Origin: Andrena cerasifolii
Lineage: Eukaryota > Arthropoda > Insecta > Hymenoptera > Andrenidae
Length of the DNA stretch: 64,000 nt
Direction of reading: 5' to 3'
NCBI RefSeq assembly: GCF_050908995.1
Contig: NC_135120.1
Location: 12,165,433-12,229,432, forward strand
Shown: one piece after another, positions 25,801-37,611 of the stretch
How the letters are laid out: the number at the start of each line of letters is the position of its first letter
How positions within the stretch are numbered: position 1 is the first letter of the stretch
The notes under the pieces: generated by a model
What the model saw: only the letters and a program-made list of their open reading frames with translations
What the model was told of the DNA's origin: nothing
The model's database searches: none
Position numbers and translations under genes: made by a program

Positions 25801-28800
25801 CACGGCGAGTCGCGCGCAAAGCTCGCCGATCCACGTGCCGTCTGATTCCACCTTAAGGGTGTCTTGTTTCTGCAAGACAGCGCGAGAGAAAATTTTTTGG
25901 AATTCAGTTGAGAATATTCTCCCACCGTGAATTTATCACCTGCTTTTGTCCGCGCAAAATTATTTAACAGAAGAAACATTTACAAACGAAGACGATGTAA
26001 GATCACCACTGCAACAGTCTTCTTCGTCAAAAGAAATAAATTTTTATAGAAACGGGCTATACAAGCACGCATCCCTTTGGGAAATGGTTGTCGAATGTAC
26101 ATAATGGTGACTACTTGAATGATTAAAGCGATTGAATTCATATTAAAACATAGCGCCGTTTTAAAGCTGCGAAGACCACGCGAACTTTATGGGGCAGGTA
26201 ATAGAAAGGAATTGACATAAGCCACTCTCTCTCTGTTGTATGTTGTTGCGAGAGAAACTTCTTGAAACTTGAGTCTTTGAAGGACATTTTACATTTTGAT
26301 GTCTGTTCAGGTGACTTACTAGACCTGAAGAGCCTGGCAAACCTCTGGGTCCACTGACCCCTGGACTACCAATAGTCCTCAGAACCTCGTTGGTGCTCAA
26401 CATATCCCCCGTTGATCCAGGTGGGCCTGGTAGCCCAGGGGTGCCTGGGAGGCCTGGTGGTCCAGGTCTTCCTTCTAATCCAGGGAAGCCAGCGGCTCCA
26501 GGCAAACCAGGAGGGCCCTGCACAAACACATTTCCACAGTGCATGTTCTGAGAAGCTACTGGAAAGATTGTATATATTTTAGTATCTCAGTATTCGGTTT
26601 AACCCCTTAGCGCCGGACGTGTCATACTTGATACATTCCCTTTCTTTGCTGTTTCACAGTTTGCACTCGCAATTCACTGTTTGTGTCAGATTAGTACATG
26701 TGTAGAGTAGTTTTATTCATTGAAGATTGATGGATCTACCTGGACCCCGAATTCATTTATTTTATGCAGTTTAACCTCTGAAGAAAATATAAAAATTCAA
26801 ACCATTTTCAATGATAAAAACGGGATATTTTTCCTTCAACCGGATCTAGGTGCCGGCGCTAAAGCGTTAAGGGTACAATTTTCGTGTAATCCCTTCAAAA
26901 AATCGTTTTTTCTTAGGATTTATTTTAAAGAAAACTGTAACACAGGGTAAAAAGTATTTTTGGTATTAATTTATACATATTTTAAGATGATAAAAAAATT
27001 TTTACTGTTTTTTTTTCTCGATGAATCTTTCTTGAATAAATAACTATAACTCTGACGGTGATAAAGAGACGGTGTACACGCTACTTTAAGATTGGCTGAT
27101 CTGAAATAAAAAATCGAACGTTTTTCTTAAAATATACCTATGAGTATAACCATCATTACTGCAAAATAATGAAAATTCGATGATTTATCAAATCACGTGC
27201 TTTAATAAAAGTGTTCCGAAACCAGTAAGTTACAACATGTAACTATCAATCATCTAATTTTCATTATTTTGCAGTAACGATCGTCGAACAATAATCCTAC
27301 TCATATATTTTAAGAAAAACTTTCGATTTTTCATTTCAGATGAGGCTATTCTGAAATATCTCGCACACCGTGTTTTTATCACCGATAGAGTTCTAGCTAC
27401 TTATTCAAGATTACATGGGGAAAAAATGAATTTTTTTTATCATCTTGAAATATGTATAAATCAATACTAAAAAGAGTTTTTGCCCCACGTGTTACAGTTT
27501 CCGTTAAAAGAATCCTAAATATTTGATGGAATTACAGGAGAATGTACCCATAAAGTGGACCACAAATCTCACAGAGTTTCCTGGTGGACTACGTGGCCCA
27601 ACAGGACCTTGTTCTCCTGGTAGACCTCTATCCCCTTTTTCTCCAGGCTTCCCATCGAGTCCTGGCAGTCCTGGCTTTCCAGTCAAGCCGAATGCTCCAC
27701 GAGGTCCTGGGGCACCTGGTTCCCCAGGTAAACCAGTTGAACCCTGTACATGATAATGATGAAGATTGATCCAGAAGATTGATCGCTAACATCTAGAACA
27801 TTCGATTACTACATAAAATATTTTATAATAACAAAAAGTTGAGTTTACCTGTGATCCTGGGAACCCAGGAGGACCAAGCTTCCCTTCTGGTCCAGGAAGA
27901 CCAGGTGGACCAACAAATCCTGGTTCACCTTTCAACCCTGGCAGGCCATCCTCCCCAGGTGCACCAGATGGGCCTTCAGGACCAGGTGGTCCTGGTACCA
28001 CGGAACCAACTGCTGCACCGGGTAGACCTGAGTGAAATAATGCAACCAGTTAAGGATTAGAAATATTCTATTTTCAATGCGATGTACAAACCATCACGAC
28101 CAGGTTCTCCAGGTTCCCCCTTTGTTCCTTGAATCCCAGGTGATCCTGGTGCACCGTTTCCACCGGGTGCACCAGGGGATCCTTGAAGCCCTGGATCTCC
28201 TGTCGCCCCTTTGAGACCATGGAAACCAGGCAGACCTGGTTTCCCTTCTATTCCAGGGAATCCATCTTCTCCTGGATTACCTTTGTCTCCCTGCTCGCCT
28301 GGAGTGCGATTATAATTAAATGTAACCCTCCAAGACCTTGATACTCTTTTTAATGAGGAGGATGTGTGCTTTGTGGTTATGCAAATGGTTGATGAGTCTT
28401 ACCTTGAAATTTCGATAAAGTGTATACTGCACTCTTAGAGTTGGGCATTATTCAAACAAATAGAAATTTTAAATAAAACGAAGTTATTCCAGGATAACGA
28501 ATATTTTTTTCTTCGTTTAATGCCCAACTCTGCTCTCAGTTAAAGAATAATTTTAATCAATCAAAATATCGATGCACGTATCACGAATTTAACAGCGCAA
28601 CCTACTTTCTGTTACATCTGCATCATTTATTAAGCTATTACCGAACATCTAAACTAGTTCACGTAATGACGAAGTGTTCGAATGCCAGCAATTAGATTCG
28701 CGTCGGGAGCCGCTAGTCATTTCTGTCACGACAACGTCATACGTTCAGTGATTAATAAAAGGAACGGGTGTACGGGCGACTGCAGCAGATTGCAATAAAT

Positions 28801-31800
28801 TGATTTACAATCACTTTGAATGGCTGTATTTAGGTCGATGTCGAGGCGTACGACATCTCCTCTCTGTTCCATCAAGCGGGGAGCCCTGGAATCATGGCTT
28901 TCAGTAAAGCGCGCCTGGCAACGCCATTAACGAAGCTCGCGAATGATGAGAGATCGTTAATGGCAGGTGGGATACTAACCGAAAAATGTGAATTACCGAT
29001 CTCCGATTCAACGCGCTATTTTAATGCGCACAACAGCCACGGCGTGAAGTTTAAACTTGTATTCCAGAAATTTCGCGCTCGCGCCAGAAATCTGAGGAAG
29101 AGGAGGGCAGAACAAGTGGGAGCAGTTTGGTTAGGCAGTTGAAGCCATTAAAACGATTGCACCCGACCTTTAAATAACGGCTGTTGACACACTTCATTGG
29201 CAGGAATTATTTCTGCAAAAGTGTCAGTGACCTTTTGGAACATTGCAATCAACGGATTAACAGATTCGAAGGGTAGAGAATGATTTATTGTCCCGATAGA
29301 AGGAACCTCGCCGCTCGGTTTCACCCTGCTAAACCCCTCATCCACTCACCCAAAGAAGAGCGCAAGAACTTCTTAACGCGCATTTTACGGTAAATTAAGA
29401 AGATCGCGCGCCTAATGGGTTTTAACCGCGGTTACGTTAAAGGGAGCAAAGATTAAGCATCCTGCCGCCAGCGCAAGGAGAATAATGCCTTTAACGCTGA
29501 TTGGACGTGCACGTGGACACCCACAACTTACTGCGATTTCTAACAAGATCAAATTAGATTACGCGAGCACCCCGGGGATTACTTATCGGATGGATCGGCG
29601 TAATCGTATTTAACGCTAACGTTTAACATTTGACACGGCCACGTTAATCTTTCGCCGGCAAAGGGGCAAAGCACCAAGAATAGATATCGAACGAGTACCT
29701 ACCTTTCTGACCTCGCTCCCCTGCGTCGCCACGCTCGCTTCTCTCGCCCTTTGAACCCTTCTCACCTGGGCGACCCGGCGGACCCTGCGGGCCTGCGATT
29801 CGCGGCAAAATCTCACGATAATCGCTGACGTTCCCTGGCGGGCCGGGGGGTCCAGGGTGCCCGCGTGGTCCTGGAAAACCCTGGTCCCCTTTGAGTCCTG
29901 GGAATCCCATGTCCCCCTGTTGCAAGTCGAATAAAGTGGAACGATTGTTTCGCTTTGGTGGCAATAAAGTGATAAACTCACTCTTTCGCCACGCGCTCCT
30001 TTCGCGCCGAGGGGTCCAAGGGGCCCGATGGGCCCTTTCGGGCCTGGTATACCGGGGAATCCCCGAGCTCCGCTCAGTCCTTGTAAGCCCTGGTAATAAT
30101 ATACAATAAAATGAGGAAAGAATTCATTATACTGTGCCACGCGATTGAACGTTGTTCGGATGACGCACTGTATTGCCTTTTCCACCCGGGGGGCCGGGTA
30201 GACCCTGCCGTCCAGGTAGGCCCGGCTCTCCTATCGGCCCAGGGGGTCCAGGTAATCCCGGTGAGCCCTAAACAAATAAATACTTCCATTATTCTATAGA
30301 CGACTTGGTTTTCAAAGTCGGCATAGCGTTCGTCTGACTTTATTAAAAAGCCAGTTCTGGGGAGGCATAAAGAAATGTACAGGGTGTCCTAAGTGGAGGC
30401 GAGGAACTCTTAATAATATTCTCAGTGTGGGTCTTTATATTTCTTTTTTAGATAAAGCAGGGGGAGATAAATCAAGGGTATATGATTTTGTTAGTATTTA
30501 CTCGAATTTGTTGGTAGAATCGTAAGTCGCAAGCTTTTTTGTTTCGAGAAGCGTGAGGGATGTGGAGAGGTGTCTATCGGTAAAGGGAAGCTCGCACTTA
30601 CATCTGTGCCATTAAATCCAGGAGGCCCCTGTGGACAGACTAGTTCGCAGGGCGGTCGCCTCTGAAGTAATAAAGGGCCGCTGAGGCTCTTCTGCAATTA
30701 CGTTAATTACGGCCGTGAGGTCTTAATGGATTGCGAAGTTCTGTGAAATATGTGTATAGACTTGCCGGCAGTTCCTCGCAGCTTTCTCTCTCCGGTCTTC
30801 TGGGATCGCAGTTTAAGACCATCCACTGTATATCGATCTGTAGAAGAGCAATTATCATGAAGCATAACGAGTGGCCGCGCGAGCAATTACATTCCACTTG
30901 CGCGCTATCAAATCCTTATCACCTAGCCCAGGGACACTGTATTAATTTTCAAAATTCCCGCGGACCTTTATCATTGCCATATTCCTCCATTCCGTTGCTA
31001 TCTACTGAATACAGTTTCTTTTGCCGGCTCGCTTAAACTGTGCTAATAGCGCCGCCGCCACGTTTTTCTGTGCGTGTTACGCTTTTGCACTCTGAGAGCG
31101 ACACTAAATCTAGCTTGTCCCAGTTACGTCTTAGCCTCGTTCATTACAAAGTGTTTATTAATTAAGTGCTTCTTAATTGCTGCATGCGACGGGCGCGCTC
31201 GCCTCGCGGCCGAGCGCGAGCATCCCCCGCGGACGCGTCACGGGCTTCCGCGAAATCCGCGCACGCGAACTTGTCCCAGCGCGAGCAACTCCTTCGCGGA
31301 CTTTGTTGAAATTGATGCCGCGAGCCTTCTGGGAACTTTCATCGAAGTGTTCTGTGAAATATGGCCGTGTTATTGCGCAAGAGCGCTGTGTCGATTGTAA
31401 ACTTCACCCTCTTCTATGCGCCGAGCAGTGAGTGCGCTTCTGAAGACCAGTCACGTGATTTAAAATGTAGAGTAACAGATTCCCAGGGATAAGAAAAAGT
31501 ATCGTGTAACTCACGTTTAATCGAGTTCACGTGGTACCTACATTCTAATAAGTGAAATCTAATTTAGGGGTGCGCTCAGCAGAGTTATACTCCCTTTCGA
31601 TTTACCTTCGAGATCCGTCGATTTAAGTTGCTTAACTGAGGAATAAAATTGAAGTAAAATATGCAAAGTGCCATTGAAACGACAGAAATGACTATATTTG
31701 GGGGGAGTATTTTCATGGAACTTTTCCATCGTTTCTGATTGCGAGTATATGCGGAATTAAATTACGAGCTGCCTTCCAGTTGCGACTGTACACTTTGCAG

Positions 31801-34800
31801 AAAAAAACCTCAGTTTCTGTTAGCAAAAAAGTGATAATTTATCACGCTCGCTTCCCGAAATTGGACATGAGTATTTTGTAGCAAAAACATATTACCATTC
31901 ATTAGTATTCGATGAAGAATGTGATTTCCGTCTCCTAATTAGACCAGAAATCCGTAAAAAAATATAGTACACCGTCGCCCATGGAGCAGCCGATAATTGC
32001 GTGGCCGATTGAAATTGACTAATAAGCACCGAGCTGTCGCGTGGACAAAGCCGCTGATCTTATCGCCGCCGCTCGGTGCACAATGTACGCGCGCAATTTC
32101 AGAGGCGCGATCGAACTTACCGGTACAGTGAGCTTGCTCTGGGACATCTTCGATACCGAGATCTCGCCATCCGGTTTCATCGGTCCTCGAGGCTTCACCG
32201 CCTGCGTGCCAGCGTACTCGCAGTCGATGTACACCATCACCTTGTCCTTGAACGCCCCGATGTTAATCTTGTGCCAGTTCTTGTCGAACATCTGTGCCAA
32301 CCAAGCATCTCAACATTTTCGCCGTTGCAATTTTGCGGATCGGGGGCCAAACTGGGATTTGTTAACTCGAAAGTTGAAGATCTTTTCGCGTATATTCTAG
32401 CAGGGTAGATGCACCACTTTGGCCACTTTAAGGTATTGTACCAGTTTTGGCCACTTCTTAAAACATATAATATTTTTTCGGGTAAGCAATAAATTGAAGT
32501 AATTCAAAGTCCTACGAGGGCTCGAATACTGGAGCCGTTTGAGCTTTTCGAGTGGCTCGCATTTTTTCCAAACAATTTATCAATTTCAAGCAGCTCGAAA
32601 ATTTCTTAAGCGGCCATAGATTTCTATCAATTAAAAGTGTAAATTGTGAGGAATCTTCATCTACTGAACTGAACTGTTATGGGATTCAGTCTACTCTTTC
32701 GACTTGTCCCTCAACTGGCAAGAATCGAAACTGAATTAGCCAGGGAAGTGTACGCGGTCTTTTAAAGGGTTGTACTGTTAGTGGCGAGGGAGATACGCCC
32801 AGTCTGGGGCTTAGAAAGCTGTTTTATGGTGGGTGAATCAGCTTCAGCGACGAAGGGTTCGCCCTGGAACCGTTTGGCGCAGCGGCTAGGGTAGCTCCCG
32901 GCTTGTCGGTACATATTAGGAACTGGGAGGAAGGGGTTCAAGGCTTGGGAAATATGGCGAGTGGTAGGGGTCGGCGAATTCCAAGGGGTTACGAATGTCA
33001 GGAGGAATGGTGCTCTCATCAGTCTCTCCGATCTTGCATCGTAGGCGGCTTCTTTCGCGCCGCCCAGATGCCCTGGAAAAACCTCTAAACCATTTCGCGC
33101 GGCGTTTACGCAACGACCCGTGACACGATTTCCACGTGCCACGACAGGCCTGCTGTAATTCATACGCCCACGCGGCTCGCGATTGATATTCGACGGAGGA
33201 TCGACCTGACACGTCCGCCCGGAGTTCCAAGCTTCGTGGATCATACCCGCATGGGAGCTGTTTTAATCATCACGCGATCGTCGATGACACTTTTAAGAGG
33301 CGCTCGCTTTGCAAAGGAGGCACGAGTTGACAGCGCTCGAAATTAGTCGAGATGCGCTTCGCTTCCGCATGCTGAGCCGCGTTTCGTCGTGTGTGCATGT
33401 CGACTGCTTCGGATTGCATCAGCAGCTAGCAATAATTCGGAATGAAAAAGTGAAATGCAGCGCGAATTTAAGGGAAGAATTGTCGTTCCACATTTTTAAA
33501 CTGTTAACGGGAAGTTTCTTAAACAGGAAGGCTCCCTGCGCATGCAGTAATAAATGAGGAAAGACAAGTTAACTTGTTTTGGCTATTTTCAAAGGACGAG
33601 TTAACTCGTCTTGGACATTTTCAATTGACGAGTTAACTCGTCTTGGACATTTTCAAAGGACGAGTTAACTCGTCTTGGACATTTTCAATTGACGAGTTAA
33701 CTCGTCTTGGACATTTTCAAAGGACGAGTTAACTCGTCTTGGCCATTTCCAAACGACGAGTTAACTCGTCTTGGCCATTTCCAAACGACGAGTTAACTCG
33801 TCTTGGCCATTTCCAAATGACGAGTTAACTCGTCTTGGCCATTTTCAAAGTACGAGTTAACTCGTCTTGGCCATTTCCAAACGACGAGTTAACTCGTCTT
33901 GGACATTTTCAAATGACGAGTTAACTCGTCCTACCCGTTTAACAGAGCAGGGCGAGTAAGTAAGAAGGGAACCTTAAATTTTTGTGAGAAATAGCGGAAG
34001 TAGAAACAAAGCGCAGGGTGTCTGGGTGCCATCGAAGGAAGGTTCGGCAGACCAGGTCTGCAGGCTTTATGGGTGGCCCAGCTGACAAGAAGAAAGGCCA
34101 CGGCAACGATGTACGTTCCTCAGCGGCGTCACAAGTGGTACCCAGATGTGGACACTTGAGAAAGGCGCAGAAAGATAGAACTATCTCCTGGCATTTTGAT
34201 GGGAAGCAGAGTTATCCTGGAAGGATGGGGATCGATGCGCTAGCCATCGATCTTTGCGCAAGGAAATGCAGGATTGCAAAAAGCATTCTCGAGCTGGCCT
34301 TGCTAGCGAGAGGACCAAATCACACGCAAACCAACGACTTGTACTTTGAAGGACTCTCGTAAGGATCTGTTACATTCTGAAACCTCGAATTCGGCTATCG
34401 TAACAGCACAAATCACTGTCGCGTGATTTAAGAGGAGAAGTTGGCAGAGCGAGTTCTACTCACACGATCAGCCGAGAACGAGGTTGTCTGCAGCCCCCCT
34501 TCCTCGTCCTTCGCCGAGATGTCCAGGGTCAGAGTTTTCGGGTTCAGAGCGATCGAGAACTGGGGCTCCTTTTCCATGTCGACGATCCTGATAACATGCC
34601 AAGTATACTTTGGCAGTTTCCTGGCTCTGAACGTGCACACTACGCTGAAATTCTCTGGCAATCCGTTCGGAAGTATGTTTCTGTCGAGGCCCAGCAAAAA
34701 GAAAAAAGGAACGCGATACAGTTCACCCGACCTTTGTGCGATTTAACTAGGGGAGTAGCGAGCATCGCTCATGGGGGGGGGGTAGAACGTTGAGGCGTAC

Positions 34801-35847
34801 TTTGTGGGTAAAGTGATATCGGTGTCTTTCTCCAATCGGTAGGCAATTTGCATGCGATTGCTACCTCTGACACGCGTCACGCCGCCGTAATGGGTCTCCA
34901 GAAGGTCCAGCTTCAGCTTGCTGATGAAGTCGAAAGTCTGAAGATCGTCCTCGCCGTGTTTGTAACCCTCGCATGGACCGCGTGGCGAATCTAGAATGCT
35001 TTCTTCCCCCGAAGCATACTCTGGGAAAGTCAGTAACATCATTCCATTTTCGCGAATATAAACGGACGCTGGGTCCATTTTCACCCACAACTTCGACCGT
35101 GCCACAGCTCGAAATAAACTTCTATATTAGACTTCGATAATTGAACATTCAGATTATTATCATTTATCCTAATTTATCGTAATTTGAATATTCAACAATT
35201 ATAATAATTTGAATATTCAATAACTGAACATCGCGATCTACTTTCTCATCACTTTGTACAGCCCTACCGGAGATCTGAATTTCCACCGTGGCACGGAACG
35301 TGTTAAGCGTTAATTGTTAAGATCGCCAAGATCGCTACGAAGGAAATGGAAGGAATAAAAGCATTTACCATTGTAGGGACGAAGAAGTACCTACATATGT
35401 AAAGGAATATAGTGGAAAAATGTGTGGAGCTTGTGAAAGGGGTGAAGGGTGCAATAAAAAGCGCTACAAGCTACAAGCTGCATACGATAGTTGCGTGCCT
35501 GTGGTGTGACAGTGCATGGTGACATCGTTAAGACGAAATGCCCTATTGTTGCACAACCCAATAAGTTTCTGCTCGAGTCATTTCGATCAAACGGTGCTGA
35601 TGCTTCCATTCTCGCGGCAGCATACGTTGAACGACACCATGCAATAAATGTTTCCTTTTACGATAATGGTTGCCGAGCTTTTACACGATTTTACATTGTC
35701 TGATAATTCGGCGCAAAGGGTTAAATAGATACATTTAGCTCTACGTTGACTATTATGTACTTCTTACGTGGTACGCGTTTAAAATAAAAGGGACTTACGA
35801 ACACATCTGAATTGCACAAGCACGAATATCCATATTGAGAAGTACAT
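22840..35847 (-). CDS. FACIT-type collagen, alpha-1(IX)-like, 19 coding exons
   Basis: Secreted extracellular-matrix collagen with an N-terminal TSPN/laminin-G-like domain. Coding exons: 35847-35799, 35107-34801, 34680-34464, 32291-32121, 30837-30766, 30661-30602, 30267-30169, 30089-29982, 29916-29703, 28298-28092, 28027-27849, 27743-27573, 26517-26320, 25575-25302, 25116-25015, 24596-24495, 23344-23177, 23098-23030, 22958-22840; 961 aa, all phases agree. Residues 1-17 ([15 protein letters not shown]) look like a signal peptide. Residues about 20-290 are the TSPN domain ([61 protein letters not shown]). Gly-X-Y repeats follow, interrupted by [12 protein letters not shown], by [18 protein letters not shown], and by [18 protein letters not shown]. 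That last one, with the GFCESCNY...NEKGP end, recalls the NC2 and NC1 parts of collagen IX. No endostatin domain is present, which argues against a multiplexin. Exons 1 and 14 are the least certain. Confidence 0.88.
23808..24184. mobile_element. Non-autonomous hAT-like element with perfect 8-bp target duplication
   Basis: The element begins CAGTGCTCCGCA and ends with the inverted copy TGCGGAGCACTG. It is flanked on both sides by ATCTACAT (23800-23807 and 24185-24192), an exact 8-bp duplication as made by hAT transposases. It is 377 bp long with no transposase. It lies in the collagen intron between exons 16 and 17. Confidence 0.9.
25776..25855. repeat. Compact 80-bp hairpin in collagen intron
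   Basis: Arms 25776-25809 and 25822-25855 pair almost fully (AGGTGGAATCAGACGGCACG with its complement, then CGGCGAG with CTCGCCG) around a 12-nt loop; there is a two-base bulge. It sits in the intron between collagen exons 13 and 14. It could be a tiny MITE or a structured RNA; the sequence alone does not decide. Confidence 0.75.
26599..26870. mobile_element. 272-bp TTAA-flanked element (piggyBac-like MITE)
   Basis: The left end is TTAACCCCTTAGCGCCGG and the right end, reverse-complemented, TTAACGCTTTAGCGCCGG: an 18-bp inverted repeat with three differences, bounded by TTAA on both sides. No coding capacity. It lies in the collagen intron between exons 12 and 13 and directly abuts the foldback element that starts at 26871. 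Confidence 0.75.
26871..27550. repeat. Diverged long foldback element in collagen intron
   Basis: Arms of about 270-330 bp pair around a centre near 27220. The left arm reads GGGTAC, then AAACTGTAACAC, ATTTATACATATTTTAAGAT and GCAAAATAATGAAAATT; the right arm carries the complements and ends GTACCC at about 27550. Identity is clearly lower than in the 22-kb palindrome, so it is older. Its right end is 22 bp from the last base of collagen exon 12, inside the intron near the donor site. Confidence 0.8.
28436..28532. mobile_element. 97-bp hairpin MITE with hAT-like ends
   Basis: The ends TAGAGTTGGGCATTA and TAATGCCCAACTCTG are inverted repeats, and the interior also pairs (AAACGAAG with CTTCGTTT). 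CAGAGTTGGGCA-type ends are known from hAT elements. No exact 8-bp duplication is visible. It lies in the collagen intron upstream of exon 10. Confidence 0.6.
30763..30766 (-). other. GC-AG intron donor in the collagen gene
   Basis: Exon 5 of the collagen ends CTGCCG and the intron begins GCAAGT. No GT near this position keeps the phase, whereas GCAAGT is the usual form of rare GC-AG donors and joins residues ...CEELP to [11 protein letters not shown] in frame, as expected at the end of a TSPN domain. Confidence 0.7.
33563..33931. repeat. Tandem array: 12 copies of a 32-bp unit with a palindromic core
   Basis: Units start at 33563, 33595, 33627 and every 32 bp up to 33915, with no period change. 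Eleven copies carry the palindrome ACGAGTTAACTCGT; the first reads ACAAGTTAACTTGT, keeping the symmetry by paired changes, and the tenth begins TACGAG. Each core is followed by CTTGGMCATTTYCAA. Early units alternate CAATTGA and CAAAGGA spacers, suggesting a 64-bp higher-order unit. The array lies in the collagen intron between exons 3 and 4. Confidence 0.95.
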
Positions 35848-36081
35848 TCGCAGGTCGAGTTAGCCCTGTGGAAAGAACGGTGTATTAATTTTGTTAAGTA
35901 CTGCGTATAAAGAGAGTGAATATTAAATACAAAAAAGGCAACGAACTCGTAACGTGTTTCTGATAATTATCATTATTAACAAGCTTTATCGCACAGATTT
36001 CTTATGTCCATTATTATTCTCCATTTCCAATGCAAAAAGTTGACGTTTTGATCAAAATCGTTAGTCGTATATTATAATATA

Positions 36082-36817
36082 TTAAGGGGACCTTCCGATC
36101 TAGAGCCCCCAAAAATAGGTGATGTTTAGGAATTAATTAAAGAAAAACTACTGCATATAATTCAATGGGACTTGTTGCATTGTATTAAGGATGTCTTAAG
36201 CTACAGAAATATATTTTTTGTTTTATAATTAATAATTACAGACGACACTGGGGAGTCGTTAAAGTCGAGGCGTCAAAAAATTTATCCAAATCGGTGGGAC
36301 CTGTATCTCCAAAAGTTATTATCCGATTCGACTGAAACTTTTTTATTTTGAAGAATATACTTCTGGCTAGGGGAGAAACCAGAAAAAAATACAAAATGAC
36401 ATTTTTTTAGAAAACAACAATAGCTGAAGTTTGAAATCACTTTTTCCCTACAGTTTTCATCCTTTCAGCGCCTTAGAAAATTGTAAATTTTCAATTTTTT
36501 GTATTTTTTTCTGGTATCCCTAGCCAGAAGTATATTCTTCAAAATAAAAAAAGTTTCAGTCGAATCGGATAATAACTTTTGGAGATACAGGTCCCACCGA
36601 TTTTGGGAACACTGTTTCGAGAAAAACGCGTTTAAAGTTTTACAAAAGCACCGAGTGGCCGGTGGTTACCCAGGCATTTGCCGCTACTCAAATGCCTATA
36701 GCTTCGGGAATTTTACGAATTTCAAAAAATCCGTTTAAACACGAATTCCTTAAAGGTCGAACATTCGAAAAATGAAATACAAAAAAAATCGACTTTTAGA
36801 CCGGAAGGTCCCCTTAA
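36082..36817. mobile_element. 736-bp TTAA-flanked foldback element
   Basis: The ends are TTAAGGGGACCTTCCG and CGGAAGGTCCCCTTAA, perfect 16-bp inverted repeats that include the TTAA. Inside, a second pair of arms (about 36280-36400 and 36495-36605) is inverted; both contain TATACTTCTGGCTAG and ATCGGTGGGACCTGTA or their complements. The TTAA ends suggest piggyBac-type mobilisation; there is no transposase. Confidence 0.85.
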
Positions 36818-37448
36818 GTAAGTTAAGTTGCTTACTATTTCATATTAATAATCATTACGTATCAAGTATCAATTTAACCGAGGGTATTGAAGTCTGCATC
36901 CATTACAATGCCAAGAACAACTGCCTTTTAAGCGCTCATTTAAAGTTCTATGCTCTGAAATGTAATTTTTAATGTATGCACATACAATGTAATAATTAGT
37001 CGCTAGTAGATACATACATAATGACAAAGTCCACTGAATGTTGTCATGGAAGATGGATGATATGCAAGACTCGAGTAACGACTGCTATTTCTTATCACAC
37101 TTTTTTGTCAGTTAACGAACAGTAGGTAAACATTGATATATGTATACTGTAACGTTCAAAAGTATTTGCCTACGGATGTACACTTTGTTGTATTTTTACG
37201 ACGAATGCTTGTTATTTTCTCCACATCTGTTTTAACTCCATCGAGCCCCATGAGGGGGCGAATTTCTGTTAAATTCTTATTACAGAGATTATTATAAGAA
37301 AAATGTTAAAGCTGCCTGTTCGGCTCTTGCTGAGACCCAAGTAGAGTTATAACGTTAGGAACTGTTCTTCGACACAATTTGTAAGAGGAATGCGTCGCAG
37401 TTCGTTACAATGTACGAACGCCGTATCCTACGGGGTTGTTTCTTCTAC

Positions 37449-37611
37449 CTAGAACTCATCTTTCGGTTTCATTTGTGAATTTCTTTCGACGGTGTCAACA
37501 TCGAGGTTCGTTTCAGCGGGTGTTAGTTTAACGCGACAAACAGATTTGTCATCAATCGACTGTGTAATATTTGATTGTTGTAACGCTGGGTATTTTTGAG
37601 CGGCAGTGTAC
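37449..37611 (-). CDS. Possible terminal exon of an unidentified small gene
   Basis: A good acceptor (CATCCAAACAG) opens onto 54 sense codons ending with TAG. They encode a protein-like sequence, YTAAQKYPALQQSNITQSID then KSVCRVKLTPAET and a Lys/Asp-rich C-terminus. A 26-nt candidate exon at 37703-37678 (TTGCAG acceptor, GTAAGG donor) would join in phase, but no start exon could be tied to it. No family was recognised. It may also be chance. Confidence 0.3.

Noticed and set aside
33563..33931. CRISPR-like spacing of repeats
   Set aside because: The sequences between the palindromes are nearly the same, not unique spacers, and this is an insect intron; it is a tandem repeat.
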